Below, piece by piece: positions 7,866-22,780 of a stretch of 47,820 nt of DNA (position 1 is the first letter of the stretch; each line of letters begins with the position of its first letter). Source of the stretch: JAIEPT01 sp038217425. Its GTDB lineage: Bacteria; Planctomycetota; Planctomycetia; Gemmatales; Gemmataceae. The position numbers and the translations under genes were made by a program. The stretch spans positions 1-47,820 of the forward strand of contig JBBQPM010000033.1 of assembly GCA_038217425.1 (NCBI GenBank). Direction: 5' to 3'. The notes under the pieces were generated by a model. The model saw only the letters and a program-made list of their open reading frames with translations. It was not told the origin of the DNA and ran no database searches.

Positions 7866-8267
7866 TTAACTCATTTGGAGTCGGAACCGGACATTCTCCG
7901 AAACTGCTACGTCAAGCACTCGTGTCATTTCTTCCAATTCAAGCACAACTCCGGTCGGCTCGGTCAGTAGCTTGGCCGCCTTCGGAGTCACCTTGATATA
8001 GTAGGCAAGAGACAGAAAGGCGGCCTTTCCCGCTTCCGGGTCGAACCATTCTGTCCATTCGCCCATGGACTCCGCCAACTCATCCGGGTCGCCAACGAAA
8101 TCGTCGGGAATCGGTCGGTTGTCCCCGAACGCGGTAAACCGGACCAGATTGGCGGAATCCGCAATTTTGTCGAGCATCTCGAAGTTAGCCGCAAGAATCT
8201 CTCCGAGCGCGTCGAACTCGATGCCAGTCAGTTTCGATTCAAAGACCGGGTATATGCTCAAACTCAT
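7866..8267 (-). CDS. Small acidic protein of unknown function
   Basis: 133 residues, with GAGGCGG seven to eight bases before the ATG. I do not recognise a family. The protein is acidic (DNRPIPDDFVGDPDELAESMGEWTEW region) with no signal peptide or membrane segment, so it is likely cytoplasmic. It has fewer GC-ending codons than pckA or rpoC, hinting at separate origin. It lies immediately behind the duplication junction and ahead of the rpoC terminator, in the second unit of the duplicated pckA-rpoC interval, where the first unit holds the Rpn-like genes instead. Size, acidity and location would fit an immunity-type accessory protein, but nothing in the sequence proves this. Confidence 0.55.
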   Translation of the reverse strand: MSLSIYPVFESKLTGIEFDALGEILAANFEMLDKIADSANLVRFTAFGDNRPIPDDFVGDPDELAESMGEWTEWFDPEAGKAAFLSLAYYIKVTPKAAKLLTEPTGVVLELEEMTRVLDVAVSENVRFRLQMS

Positions 8268-8326
8268 CTGACCGCCTCAATTCCGCGGGAGGATTCGTTG
8301 AGTGTAATCGTCTCTCTGTCAAATCC

Positions 8327-8362
8327 AAACAAAAACGCGGCCAGGATGCTTCCTGGCCGCGT
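8327..8362 (-). terminator. Terminator of the rpoB-rpoC operon
   Basis: A 12-base perfect stem (8335-8346 with 8351-8362) and a four-base loop lie 23 bases after the rpoC stop. On the minus strand it is followed by GTTTTTGTTTGG. This is a textbook intrinsic terminator. Confidence 0.85.
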
Positions 8363-8384
8363 TCATTTCACTTACTCAATCCGC

Positions 8385-12770
<4,386 letters not shown>

Positions 12771-12854
12771 AATAAGCCCTCACTTTAGAGGCCAACTTCA
12801 CATCGTTCAAACTGTTCACCGACGCGCTTCCACGAAGGTCTCGCGTCACCATTC

Positions 12855-13268
12855 TTACGATTGCGATTCGACCGAATACAACTCGATCGATGAAGCCACT
12901 GCTTGCAACAACACGCCTGGTTCGATTCCTCCGAAACTCAGGAGAACGCTATCCGAATATCCCTGCTGATTCACTGCCCGCCAAGTCCACCCTAACTCTT
13001 GATGCACGAATCGTTTCAGGAACGAGGTTGCATGCACTGGCCGATATTCCGCACCCGGCTCGAAATCCAACTCGCAGTACGATGCCCGCAAGCTGTCCGT
13101 GTCTTCCTCCGCCTGGAGCAGCAGATGACCGTGTTCGAAGGTGAAGGCCACCTCGCTACGACAGCCATCGACGATCCGCTCGAAAATATCATGAACGACG
13201 TACGGAGCGCTCTGTGACGGCAAGAGCTGCGCAATTGTTCCAACGGAAGGATGAGCAATTTCGTTCAT
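12855..13268 (-). CDS. Unknown protein encoded between rpoB and rpoC
   Basis: 137 residues; not recognised. It is predicted soluble and acidic, with patterns such as VAFTFEHGHLLLQAEEDTDSL and SVLLSFGGIEPGVLLQAVAS, suggestive of a mixed alpha/beta fold. The base composition is visibly less GC-rich than rpoB and rpoC. It starts 11 bases after the next small gene and lies 84 bases before rpoC, so it is co-transcribed with polymerase genes that are adjacent in most bacteria. The clean insertion suggests a horizontally acquired small cassette, possibly an immunity-like protein. That is inference only. Confidence 0.6.
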   Translation of the reverse strand: MNEIAHPSVGTIAQLLPSQSAPYVVHDIFERIVDGCRSEVAFTFEHGHLLLQAEEDTDSLRASYCELDFEPGAEYRPVHATSFLKRFVHQELGWTWRAVNQQGYSDSVLLSFGGIEPGVLLQAVASSIELYSVESQS

Positions 13269-13279
13269 GGCTGCAGGTC

Positions 13280-13516
13280 CTAGTGTTCTTCCCCCAGTCG
13301 CCGAGCTTGCTTCACAATGTTGACGGCCTTCGCGGCGTCGCGGTCGCCGCTTACCGCAGCTTCAGCGGTCTCTCCCAACGTGCACATCGCCCATGGACCG
13401 GCAAATCGCACATTCGAAGCATCGCCCCCTCTTCGCCGAATCATGTCCCCCTCGGACTCTTCCGCGTCGTCAACCATATTGCCAAGTCTTCGACGAGCGG
13501 CGTTTGAGAGTTTCAT
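13280..13516 (-). CDS. Small unknown protein directly downstream of rpoB
   Basis: 78 residues; starts nine bases after the rpoB stop, so its translation may be coupled. No good Shine-Dalgarno site is visible. The protein is rich in Arg, Ala, Glu and Asp (MKLSNAARRRLGNMVDDAEE start, KAVNIVKQARRLGEEH end), probably two or three helices. No family is recognised. It forms a pair with the 137-residue gene that follows after 11 bases, and together they split rpoB from rpoC. Because the pair is small and of unlike composition, I read it as an inserted cassette rather than a polymerase component. Confidence 0.5.
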   Translation of the reverse strand: MKLSNAARRRLGNMVDDAEESEGDMIRRRGGDASNVRFAGPWAMCTLGETAEAAVSGDRDAAKAVNIVKQARRLGEEH

Positions 13517-13525
13517 GGGGCAGGA

Positions 13526-17287
<3,762 letters not shown>

Positions 17288-17598
17288 GGTTTAACCTCCC
17301 CGAATTGTCGTCGAATCGGCGTGGCCCGAGGCAAGGCAGGGGCGCTGAGTCTGGCCGATTCGTAGGAAAACCGTATGAACGATGGAAACCAAAGAGTGGT
17401 CGAAAGCGATGTCGTCACCAAGCGGAGCATCCGCAAAGGCGGAGGGACCGGGTCCGCAAACTCGGCGCCTGGGGGATGAGCTTACGCGTCGCACGCTGCT
17501 TCCGCCATGGTCCAAAGAATACGAACGAGGGCGCAAAAACCCCCGACTTACTTGCCGCGCCCTGGCACTGCGTGAAGGCGAGCGCCGCAAACGAGATA

Positions 17599-17639
17599 AG
17601 CCCGAAGCGAATAGAGGCTTGCTCCCTTCGCTTCGGGCT
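17599..17639 (-). promoter_or_regulatory. Hairpin in the rplL-rpoB interval
   Basis: A perfect 13-base stem (17599-17611 with 17627-17639) and a 15-base loop lie in the 455-base gap between rplL and rpoB. The gap (17288-17742) has no convincing gene. Short open frames there are arginine/serine-rich and look like GC artefacts. A leader attenuator or RNA-processing site before rpoB is plausible, as in other bacteria, but not proven. Confidence 0.5.
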
Positions 17640-17680
17640 GACTTTCGTTGAATGATGCCTTCATATTATTTTTATATGGA

Positions 17681-17703
17681 CCCCTGGATGGAGAATCCAG
17701 GGG
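17681..17703 (-). terminator. Possible partial terminator/attenuator after rplL
   Basis: A nine-base perfect stem CCCCTGGAT / ATCCAGGGG with a five-base loop lies 40 bases after the rplL stop. On the minus strand it is followed by the A/T-rich stretch TCCATATAAAAATAATAT. It is a likely attenuator that lets ribosomal protein genes be expressed above rpoB. Confidence 0.55.
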
Positions 17704-17742
17704 CTAGGCACAAAATTTGCTCTTTTTGTCGGCCGCACCAAA

Positions 17743-18138
17743 CTACTTGATCTCGACCTTCGCGCCGCCGTCCTCGAGCTGCTTCTTGAGCTTCTCGGCA
17801 TCCGCCTTGGCAACGTTTTCCTTCACGTTCTTCGGGAAGCCCTCGACGAGATCCTTGGCTTCCTTCAGGCCCAGGCCGCTGATTTCGCGGACGACCTTGA
17901 TGACGTTAATCTTCTTGGCGGCGTCGAAACCAGTGAGAACGACGGTGAACTCCGTCTGCTCTTCCTTGACCGCGGCGGGGCCGGCGACAGCGGCCGCCGG
18001 GCCAGCGACGGCAGCGCCGGCGGCGGGCTCGATCTTGTAGACTTCCTTGAGGTAAGCGCCCAGCTCGACGGCCTGGGAGACTTTGAGGTTGGCGATCTTG
18101 TCGCCTAGCTCTTTGATTTCTGCGGAAAACTCAGCCAT
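17743..18138 (-). CDS. rplL: 50S ribosomal protein bL12 (L7/L12)
   Basis: 131 residues. The N-terminal dimerisation helices, an Ala/Pro/Gly hinge (AAGAAVAGPAAAVAGPAA) and the C-terminal factor-binding domain (TEFTVVLTGFDAAKKINVIK, then GLGLKEAKDLVEG) are all clear. As the stalk protein, it recruits GTPase factors such as EF-Tu and EF-G to the ribosome. It follows rplJ by 93 bases, the usual pairing. The hinge is slightly longer than in E. coli. Confidence 0.97.
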   Translation of the reverse strand: MAEFSAEIKELGDKIANLKVSQAVELGAYLKEVYKIEPAAGAAVAGPAAAVAGPAAVKEEQTEFTVVLTGFDAAKKINVIKVVREISGLGLKEAKDLVEGFPKNVKENVAKADAEKLKKQLEDGGAKVEIK

Positions 18139-18231
18139 GACCCGATCCTTTCTACGAATGAAACGAACTCAATATCAAAAATGAAGAAGCGCTGCCTGAA
18201 GCGGGGCAGCTCAGCGTAATAGCCTAAGCGT

Positions 18232-18789
18232 TTATGCGGGAGCCGACGGCGTCGCCTCGGCGGCGGGAGCGGCAGCCGCCGCCTCCTCCGCACGTTCCGA
18301 AAGCGTCTTGAGCTGACCGGCGACGTACCCGGCAGGGCCGTTGAGCGCCGAAGCCAGTCGAGCCGCGGGAGACATGGCCAGGCCGACGACTTGACCGAGC
18401 GCCTGAGCAAGCGTCGGCATCGTGAGCGCTTCGGCGAAACCGATCTCTTGGCCGTCGGCCACCGCCGACTTCACCTTGATGAACTTCTCGTGCTTCTTCG
18501 CCAGCGTCTCGATTTCCTTGGAGAGGTCGGCAATGCTATTACCGCCCCAGGCGACCGTGGTCGTGCCGCCCCACGCCTTCTCGACGCTGAAGCCCATCTC
18601 GCCGAACACCTTTCGGCACAGGCTGTTCTTGACGACCTGCAGGCGAATCCCCTTCTTACGCAGATCGAGCCGAACCTTATTGTCGGTGATCGCGTCGAGG
18701 CCGGAGACGCTGAGCATGACCATGTCGCGCACGCCCGAGAAATTATTCTTGAGGGCGGTGAGCTGCATTTGCTTGATGACTTTACTCAT
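18232..18789 (-). CDS. rplJ: 50S ribosomal protein uL10
   Basis: 185 residues from the ATG at 18789 (MSKVIKQMQL); a GGGA lies about nine bases upstream. An ATG at 18834 would overlap the end of rplA and adds residues with no family match. The protein anchors the L12 stalk. The rRNA-binding part contains LRKKGIRLQVVKNSLCRK and the C-terminal helix binds L12 dimers. It ends in an Ala-rich tail (EEAAAAAPAAEATPSAPA), longer than usual and in keeping with the low-complexity tails on other proteins here. Confidence 0.95.
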   Translation of the reverse strand: MSKVIKQMQLTALKNNFSGVRDMVMLSVSGLDAITDNKVRLDLRKKGIRLQVVKNSLCRKVFGEMGFSVEKAWGGTTTVAWGGNSIADLSKEIETLAKKHEKFIKVKSAVADGQEIGFAEALTMPTLAQALGQVVGLAMSPAARLASALNGPAGYVAGQLKTLSERAEEAAAAAPAAEATPSAPA

Positions 18790-18823
18790 GACGAAATCCC
18801 AATCCGCGAATCGTGTTTCGAGC

Positions 18824-19735
18824 TTAGATGGCAACCGGGATCCCGGGGCTCATCGTGGAGCACACGGTGATCGACTGCACGTAATTTCCTTTGACGCCCG
18901 AGGGCTTGGCGGCGCGGATGGCGTCGACGAATACCTGAATGTTGGCAGCCAGCTTTTCATCGTCGAAGCTGATTTTGCCGACGCCGGCGTGAACGTTGCC
19001 GCCCTTATCGGTGCGGTATTCGACCTTGCCCGCCTTGAAGTCCTTGACCGCGGTCGCGACGTCGCCGGTGATGACCGTGCCCGCCTTGGGGGTCGGCATC
19101 AAACCGCGAGGGCCGAGCACTTTACCCAGCCGGCTGACCTTGCCCATCAGATCTTGCGTGGCCAGCGCCACGTCGAAATCGAGGTAGCCTTCCTTGGTGA
19201 TTTTCTCGATCAAGTCGTCGCTCCCCGCGAAGTCAGCGCCGGCCTCTTTGGCCTTACCGACGTTGTCGCCCTGACAGAAGACCACGACGCGAACAGTCTT
19301 ACCGATGCCGTGGGGCAAGGGAACGGTGCCGCGAACCAGCTGGTCGCTCTGCGTCGTATCGACATGCAGCGACATGTGAATTTCGACAGTCTCGTCGAAC
19401 TTCGCTCGCTTGGTCTGCTTCAGCATCTGCACCGCACGCTTGATGGCGACGGGGCCTTCCTTCTCGATCTTTTGCAACTGATTCTTCAGATGATTGCGGA
19501 GCTTTTTCCCCTTCGCAGGGGGAATGCCCGGCTTCTTTTTCTTCTTCTTGTCAGCCGCAGCTGCGGTCGCGGCGGGGCTGAGCTTGGGTTCGGGCTTCGC
19601 CTCGGCGGCAGGCGCAGCGTCGCCCTCGCCGGGCTTGGCTTTCGCCTTCTTCGGTTTCGCTTCGCCTGCGGGCTCGGCAGCGGCCGAACTGTCGTTCGGC
19701 TTCACTTCGGCATCGTCGGCTGTCTTCTTGGCCAT
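18824..19735 (-). CDS. rplA: 50S ribosomal protein uL1 with a long low-complexity N-terminal extension
   Basis: 303 residues against about 235 for E. coli L1. The first ~75 residues are almost only Ala, Lys, Pro, Glu and Asp, including a KKKKKK run. They precede a normal L1 body: FDETVEIHMSLHVDTTQSDQ, RGTVPLPHGIGK, GRLGKVLGPRGLMPTPKAGT-like (here SRLGKVLGPRGLMPTPKAG) and the C-terminal YVQSITVCSTMSPG. L1 binds 23S rRNA at the E-site stalk. The extension probably sits on the ribosome surface and may bind RNA; it resembles the extension on NusG in the same cluster. It starts 29 bases after rplK. Confidence 0.95.
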   Translation of the reverse strand: MAKKTADDAEVKPNDSSAAAEPAGEAKPKKAKAKPGEGDAAPAAEAKPEPKLSPAATAAAADKKKKKKPGIPPAKGKKLRNHLKNQLQKIEKEGPVAIKRAVQMLKQTKRAKFDETVEIHMSLHVDTTQSDQLVRGTVPLPHGIGKTVRVVVFCQGDNVGKAKEAGADFAGSDDLIEKITKEGYLDFDVALATQDLMGKVSRLGKVLGPRGLMPTPKAGTVITGDVATAVKDFKAGKVEYRTDKGGNVHAGVGKISFDDEKLAANIQVFVDAIRAAKPSGVKGNYVQSITVCSTMSPGIPVAI

Positions 19736-19764
19736 GACTTCTAATCCTTATCTAGATCGTGCGG

Positions 19765-20226
19765 TTACTCGACCAAAAGACCCATGCTCCGCGCCGTCCC
19801 TTCGACGATGCGCGTGGCATGTTCTTCATCGCGGGCATTGAGGTCGTTGAATTTCTTCTTGGCGATGTCCAGCACCTGCTTCTTGGTGACCTTGAAGCCC
19901 TTGTACTTGCCAGCCGCCTTGGTTTTTTCGTCGCCGGTGATGAGTTCTCCCCCCTTTTTCTTCTCGATGGGGATGCCGGCTGCCTGCTTCAGCAGCACCG
20001 CGGCGGGAGGGCTCTTGAGTTCGAAGGTGAACGAGCGATCGCTGAAGACGGTGATGACCACGGGAATGGTCATGCCCTTCATGTCGGCGGTCTTGCCGTT
20101 GAACTCGGAGACAAACTTGCCGATGTTGACGCCGTGCTGACCGAGCGCGGGACCGACCGGAGGCGCCGGAGTCGCCAGGCCGCCGGGGCACTGGAGTTTG
20201 ATCTGTGCGGTTGCTACTTTCGCCAT
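19765..20226 (-). CDS. rplK: 50S ribosomal protein uL11
   Basis: 153 residues. The sequence holds the invariant N-terminal APPVGPALGQHGVNI motif and the rRNA-binding C-terminal domain (KKQVLDIAKKKFNDLNA, then VEGTARSMGLLVE). L11 is part of the GTPase-associated centre, the thiostrepton-binding site. It is about ten residues longer than E. coli L11 because of a short insertion around GDEKTKAAGKYKGF. It is separated from nusG by 185 bases containing two strong hairpins, so it may have its own promoter; TATAAT occurs on the minus strand at 20291-20296 without a clear -35. Confidence 0.97.
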   Translation of the reverse strand: MAKVATAQIKLQCPGGLATPAPPVGPALGQHGVNIGKFVSEFNGKTADMKGMTIPVVITVFSDRSFTFELKSPPAAVLLKQAAGIPIEKKKGGELITGDEKTKAAGKYKGFKVTKKQVLDIAKKKFNDLNARDEEHATRIVEGTARSMGLLVE

Positions 20227-20297
20227 GACGCTTCCTTTGGAGGGGAGGCCCCTCGTCCAAACTTCATGCCAAGTAAATGGCGGAAGTCAAAATTATA

Positions 20298-20338
20298 GAA
20301 AATCCCTCGCCTGGTGTCCGCAGACGCGAGGGATTTTT
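20298..20338. terminator. Hairpin terminator between nusG and rplK
   Basis: A 13-base stem built on AATCCCTCGC / GCGAGGGATT has a loop of about 15 bases and T-tracts on both strands. It can end nusG transcripts on the minus strand. Confidence 0.65.
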
Positions 20339-20349
20339 TTTCCAGTGAC

Positions 20350-20379
20350 AAAGCCCAGGGATGGCTATCCCTGGGCTTT
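20350..20379. repeat. Single hairpin unit, family 'AAAGCCCAGGGATGGCTA'
   Basis: A perfect 13-base stem with a GGCT loop. The same unit occurs as inverted pairs at 24706-24769 and 35016-35128. Lying 33 bases after the nusG stop, it may add to termination. Confidence 0.85.
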
Positions 20380-20411
20380 CAGGACGCTACGACCGTCTGC
20401 AACACGCCCGA

Positions 20412-21254
20412 TCACGAGCGATCGATCTGCCAAAACTCTAGCTCAACGGACACCGGCCGACCGAAAATGGTGACTTCGACGCGAATCAAACCCTTGCCGT
20501 CCAGCAGTTCCTTGACTTCCCCTTCCAGCCCGGCAAACGTACCGTCGCGGACCTTGACGCGGTCCCCCTTCTCGAATTTGTGCTGCACCTTCTCCGGCGC
20601 CTCTTGCGGCTTGCCCTGCTGGCCCTTCATCCGCTCGACTTCGCGGTCCGTCATCGGCAGCGGCGGCTTGTTCAGCCCGGCGCCGACAAAATCCCCGACC
20701 CCCGACGTCTCGCGAAACAGATACAAAATGCGGTCGTTAAACTCGACGTTCACCATCAAGTAGCCCGGATAAAGCTTCCGCTCCTTGACGACGCGCTTGT
20801 TGTTGCCGCGAACCTCTGTGACCTTCTCGACCGGGATCACAATTTCGCCATAGGAATCCTGGATCCCCTCGATCTTGACCTTGCGCTCGATGGCTTCCTT
20901 GATCGTCTCTTCCCGGCCGCTCTGCACCTTGACGACGTACCAGCGTTTATTGTCGGCGGCTGCGTCGCCAGCGACGGCGCCCTCAGCAGCTGGAGGCGGC
21001 TCTTGAGCCACGGGTTCCGCCGGTGCGGGGACGGCCTTCGGTTCCTTGGCCTTTTTGGCAGGTTTAACTTCCGCGGGCGCCGCCTCTTCGAGCGGCGGCG
21101 CAGGCTCCTCGGCGACAGGCGGCGCAGGCTCGTCAGCGACGGGTTCGGTAGGCGCGGGAGCGGACTCCGACGCTTGCGGCTCGGCAGAGGGTTCCACGCT
21201 GTTGGGATCGTCAATCATGGGGAGGAGGCCTTCAGCCAAACCCGCAGTTACCAT
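20412..21254 (-). CDS. nusG: Transcription termination/antitermination protein NusG with acidic N-terminal extension
   Basis: 280 residues from the ATG at 21254, compared with about 180 in E. coli. Residues 1-102 are a Pro/Ala/Glu-rich, mostly acidic tail. From residue 103 comes a complete NGN domain (KRWYVVKVQSGREE, YPGYLMVNVEFND, DFVGAGLNKPPLP) that binds the RNA polymerase clamp. A KOW domain follows (FEKGDRVKVRDGTFAGLEGE). NusG links polymerase to Rho or to ribosomal uS10. The start codon overlaps the end of secE by seven bases. A later ATG at 21218 is possible and would shorten the tail by 12 residues. Confidence 0.92.
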   Translation of the reverse strand: MVTAGLAEGLLPMIDDPNSVEPSAEPQASESAPAPTEPVADEPAPPVAEEPAPPLEEAAPAEVKPAKKAKEPKAVPAPAEPVAQEPPPAAEGAVAGDAAADNKRWYVVKVQSGREETIKEAIERKVKIEGIQDSYGEIVIPVEKVTEVRGNNKRVVKERKLYPGYLMVNVEFNDRILYLFRETSGVGDFVGAGLNKPPLPMTDREVERMKGQQGKPQEAPEKVQHKFEKGDRVKVRDGTFAGLEGEVKELLDGKGLIRVEVTIFGRPVSVELEFWQIDRS

Positions 21255-22327
21255 TTTGTCTTCTGCCTTTGGATGTTCTTTTCTTGATTGGTATCCTTCA
21301 CGAGGACGCCCACCTTGTGAAGTGACCACACCCAGCCGATATCCAGGGCGAAGAGGAAAACCGTGAACAAAAACATGGTCACCAAGACCACGATAGTATC
21401 TTGAATCAAACGCCGACGGGTGGTCCACGAGACCTTGTTCATCTCGGCTTCGGTGGCGATCAGGAAGTCGCCGAAACTCGGGTGATTGACCAGACGATAC
21501 GCGAACCAGATCAGCCCGAATGCCAGCAATATTGGAATCACGACCGGCGCGTTGTAGACGATCGGAACATAGTGGTATTCGGTGGGCTCGCGGCGCTCGT
21601 CGTCGCGGGTCTTGGATTCTTCTTCCTTCTTCTTGGAGGCCGATTTTTGCGGAGCTTCTTCGGGCTCGACGAGCTCGTAGGTGAAGGGGACTTTCCAGGT
21701 CCAGTTGGGGTCGCCGTCGCCACCGAGAATTCGGCTATGGACCATCGAGTAGACGCCGGTAAGGCCGATGGCGAGGACGCCGACAATAGTTCCGCGGCGA
21801 ACTTTGAGACCCTGGTTGCCCTTGAATGAGGCCCAGCTGAACCAGCCGTTGGCCTGGTGTCGCTCCATGAGGCCGACGATGGCGGCGCGCGTGAAGATCC
21901 AGGCGATGCCGGCGAACACGGCGACGGCTAGGACGCAAAGCGCAATGGCGGCGCCGTTGCTGCTGTACTGCCGAGTCATCCAGCCGCCGATTCCGACCAG
22001 GGCCCACAGGACGAAAAAGCTGATGAGCGCCACGTAGAACGCCCCGGCCCGGACGCCGGGAATCGGGTATGCCGCCGAAAGGAGGTAGAGCCCGTAGCAG
22101 ACCGCGGCGATATTGAGGAGCGAGACGATCAGGAGCAGGGCGCCGGAAAGGAACGGATTGGACTCGAGCACCTGAAAGATGTCGATCCATAGAGACGGTA
22201 CGGCGCCCAAAACCCACCAAAGGGCCAGGAGCAGAATCCCGCCTCCCAGGAGGAAAGAGACTCCTGGATTGCCGACGCGAGCGGCGGAGGGACTGGTTTC
22301 GGCGACCATTTTTTCTGCCACAGCCAT
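21248..22327 (-). CDS. secE: SecE preprotein translocase subunit with a large multi-membrane N-terminal region
   Basis: 359 residues from the ATG at 22327; an ATG at 22453 would run into the tRNA-Trp gene. The last ~75 residues are SecE, with the amphipathic helix FGDFLIATEAEMNKVSW, RRRLIQDTIVVLVTMFLFTVF and a final transmembrane stretch; SecE clamps SecY in the translocon. In most bacteria SecE has 60-130 residues with one or three membrane segments. Here about 280 residues come first: roughly six hydrophobic segments, then a charged Lys/Glu-rich stretch (SASKKKEEESKTRDDERREP) and one more membrane segment just before the SecE helix. The gene's position between tRNA-Trp and nusG supports the call. 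What the added domain does is unknown. Confidence 0.9.
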   Translation of the reverse strand: MAVAEKMVAETSPSAARVGNPGVSFLLGGGILLLALWWVLGAVPSLWIDIFQVLESNPFLSGALLLIVSLLNIAAVCYGLYLLSAAYPIPGVRAGAFYVALISFFVLWALVGIGGWMTRQYSSNGAAIALCVLAVAVFAGIAWIFTRAAIVGLMERHQANGWFSWASFKGNQGLKVRRGTIVGVLAIGLTGVYSMVHSRILGGDGDPNWTWKVPFTYELVEPEEAPQKSASKKKEEESKTRDDERREPTEYHYVPIVYNAPVVIPILLAFGLIWFAYRLVNHPSFGDFLIATEAEMNKVSWTTRRRLIQDTIVVLVTMFLFTVFLFALDIGWVWSLHKVGVLVKDTNQEKNIQRQKTKW

Positions 22328-22426
22328 GGCGGTAATCCTACGGAAAGGGACGTTCGGGGCGAATCGAACACCATCGTCCTGATGTCTAGTGGACCGCGCC
22401 CGCGGCGAAAATCGCCTGGGGTCAAG

Positions 22427-22499
22427 CAGGGGCGGAGCGACTCGAACGCTCAACCGCTGGTTTTGGAGACCAGTGCTCTACCAATTGAGCTACACCCCT
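22427..22499 (-). tRNA. tRNA-Trp (anticodon CCA)
   Basis: The 73-base cloverleaf folds fully. The acceptor stem AGGGGTG pairs with CGCCCCT, the anticodon loop is CTCCAAA within an ACCAG stem, and the T-loop is TTCGAGT. CCA is not encoded. It lies between rpmG and secE, a common bacterial arrangement. Confidence 0.96.
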
Positions 22500-22536
22500 A
22501 GAAGGGTTTGGCGGCGAACGTCACGCATTCGCCCAC

Positions 22537-22689
22537 TTACTTCTTGCGAGTTTCCTTGTGGGGCGTGTGCTTACGCTCTTTCCGACAAAACTTCTTCAGT
22601 TCCAGGCGCTCGGCACCTCGCGTTTCTTTGTGCGTCCGATAATTGCGGCTGGCGCACACTGTGCATTCGAGCCAAACGTATTCGCGCAT
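22537..22689 (-). CDS. rpmG: 50S ribosomal protein bL33
   Basis: 50 residues: starts MREYVWLECTVCASRNYRT and ends HTPHKETRKK. This is a full-length L33 of the LSU surface near the E site. One half of the zinc-ribbon is present (C-T-V-C), but the second half shows a single Cys (KKFCRKERKH), so zinc binding by four cysteines is probably lost. It lies 38 bases before tRNA-Trp and after the tuf terminator. The rpmG-tRNA-Trp-secE-nusG order is frequent in bacteria and supports the call. Confidence 0.95.
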   Translation of the reverse strand: MREYVWLECTVCASRNYRTHKETRGAERLELKKFCRKERKHTPHKETRKK

Positions 22690-22725
22690 GTCAGTAACCT
22701 ACTCGGGACGCCAAAAGAAGTCATT

Positions 22726-22752
22726 AAGCCCACGAGCAAACCTCGTGGGCTT
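22726..22752 (-). terminator. Hairpin terminator after tuf
   Basis: An 11-base stem AAGCCCACGAG / CTCGTGGGCTT with a five-base loop lies 28 bases after the tuf stop. The minus-strand T-run is short (CTTAATGACTTCTTTT), so read-through to rpmG is likely. Confidence 0.65.
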
Positions 22753-22780
22753 TTGTAAGGAAAGTCACGCGCCCAAGACT

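Noticed and set aside
17288..17655. Possible small genes in the rplL-rpoB gap
   Set aside because: The frames are short, Arg/Ser-rich, lack ribosome sites and overlap the hairpins. The region is better read as a leader/attenuator.
22690..22780. A riboswitch between tuf and rpmG
   Set aside because: Only one simple hairpin is present, best explained as the tuf terminator.
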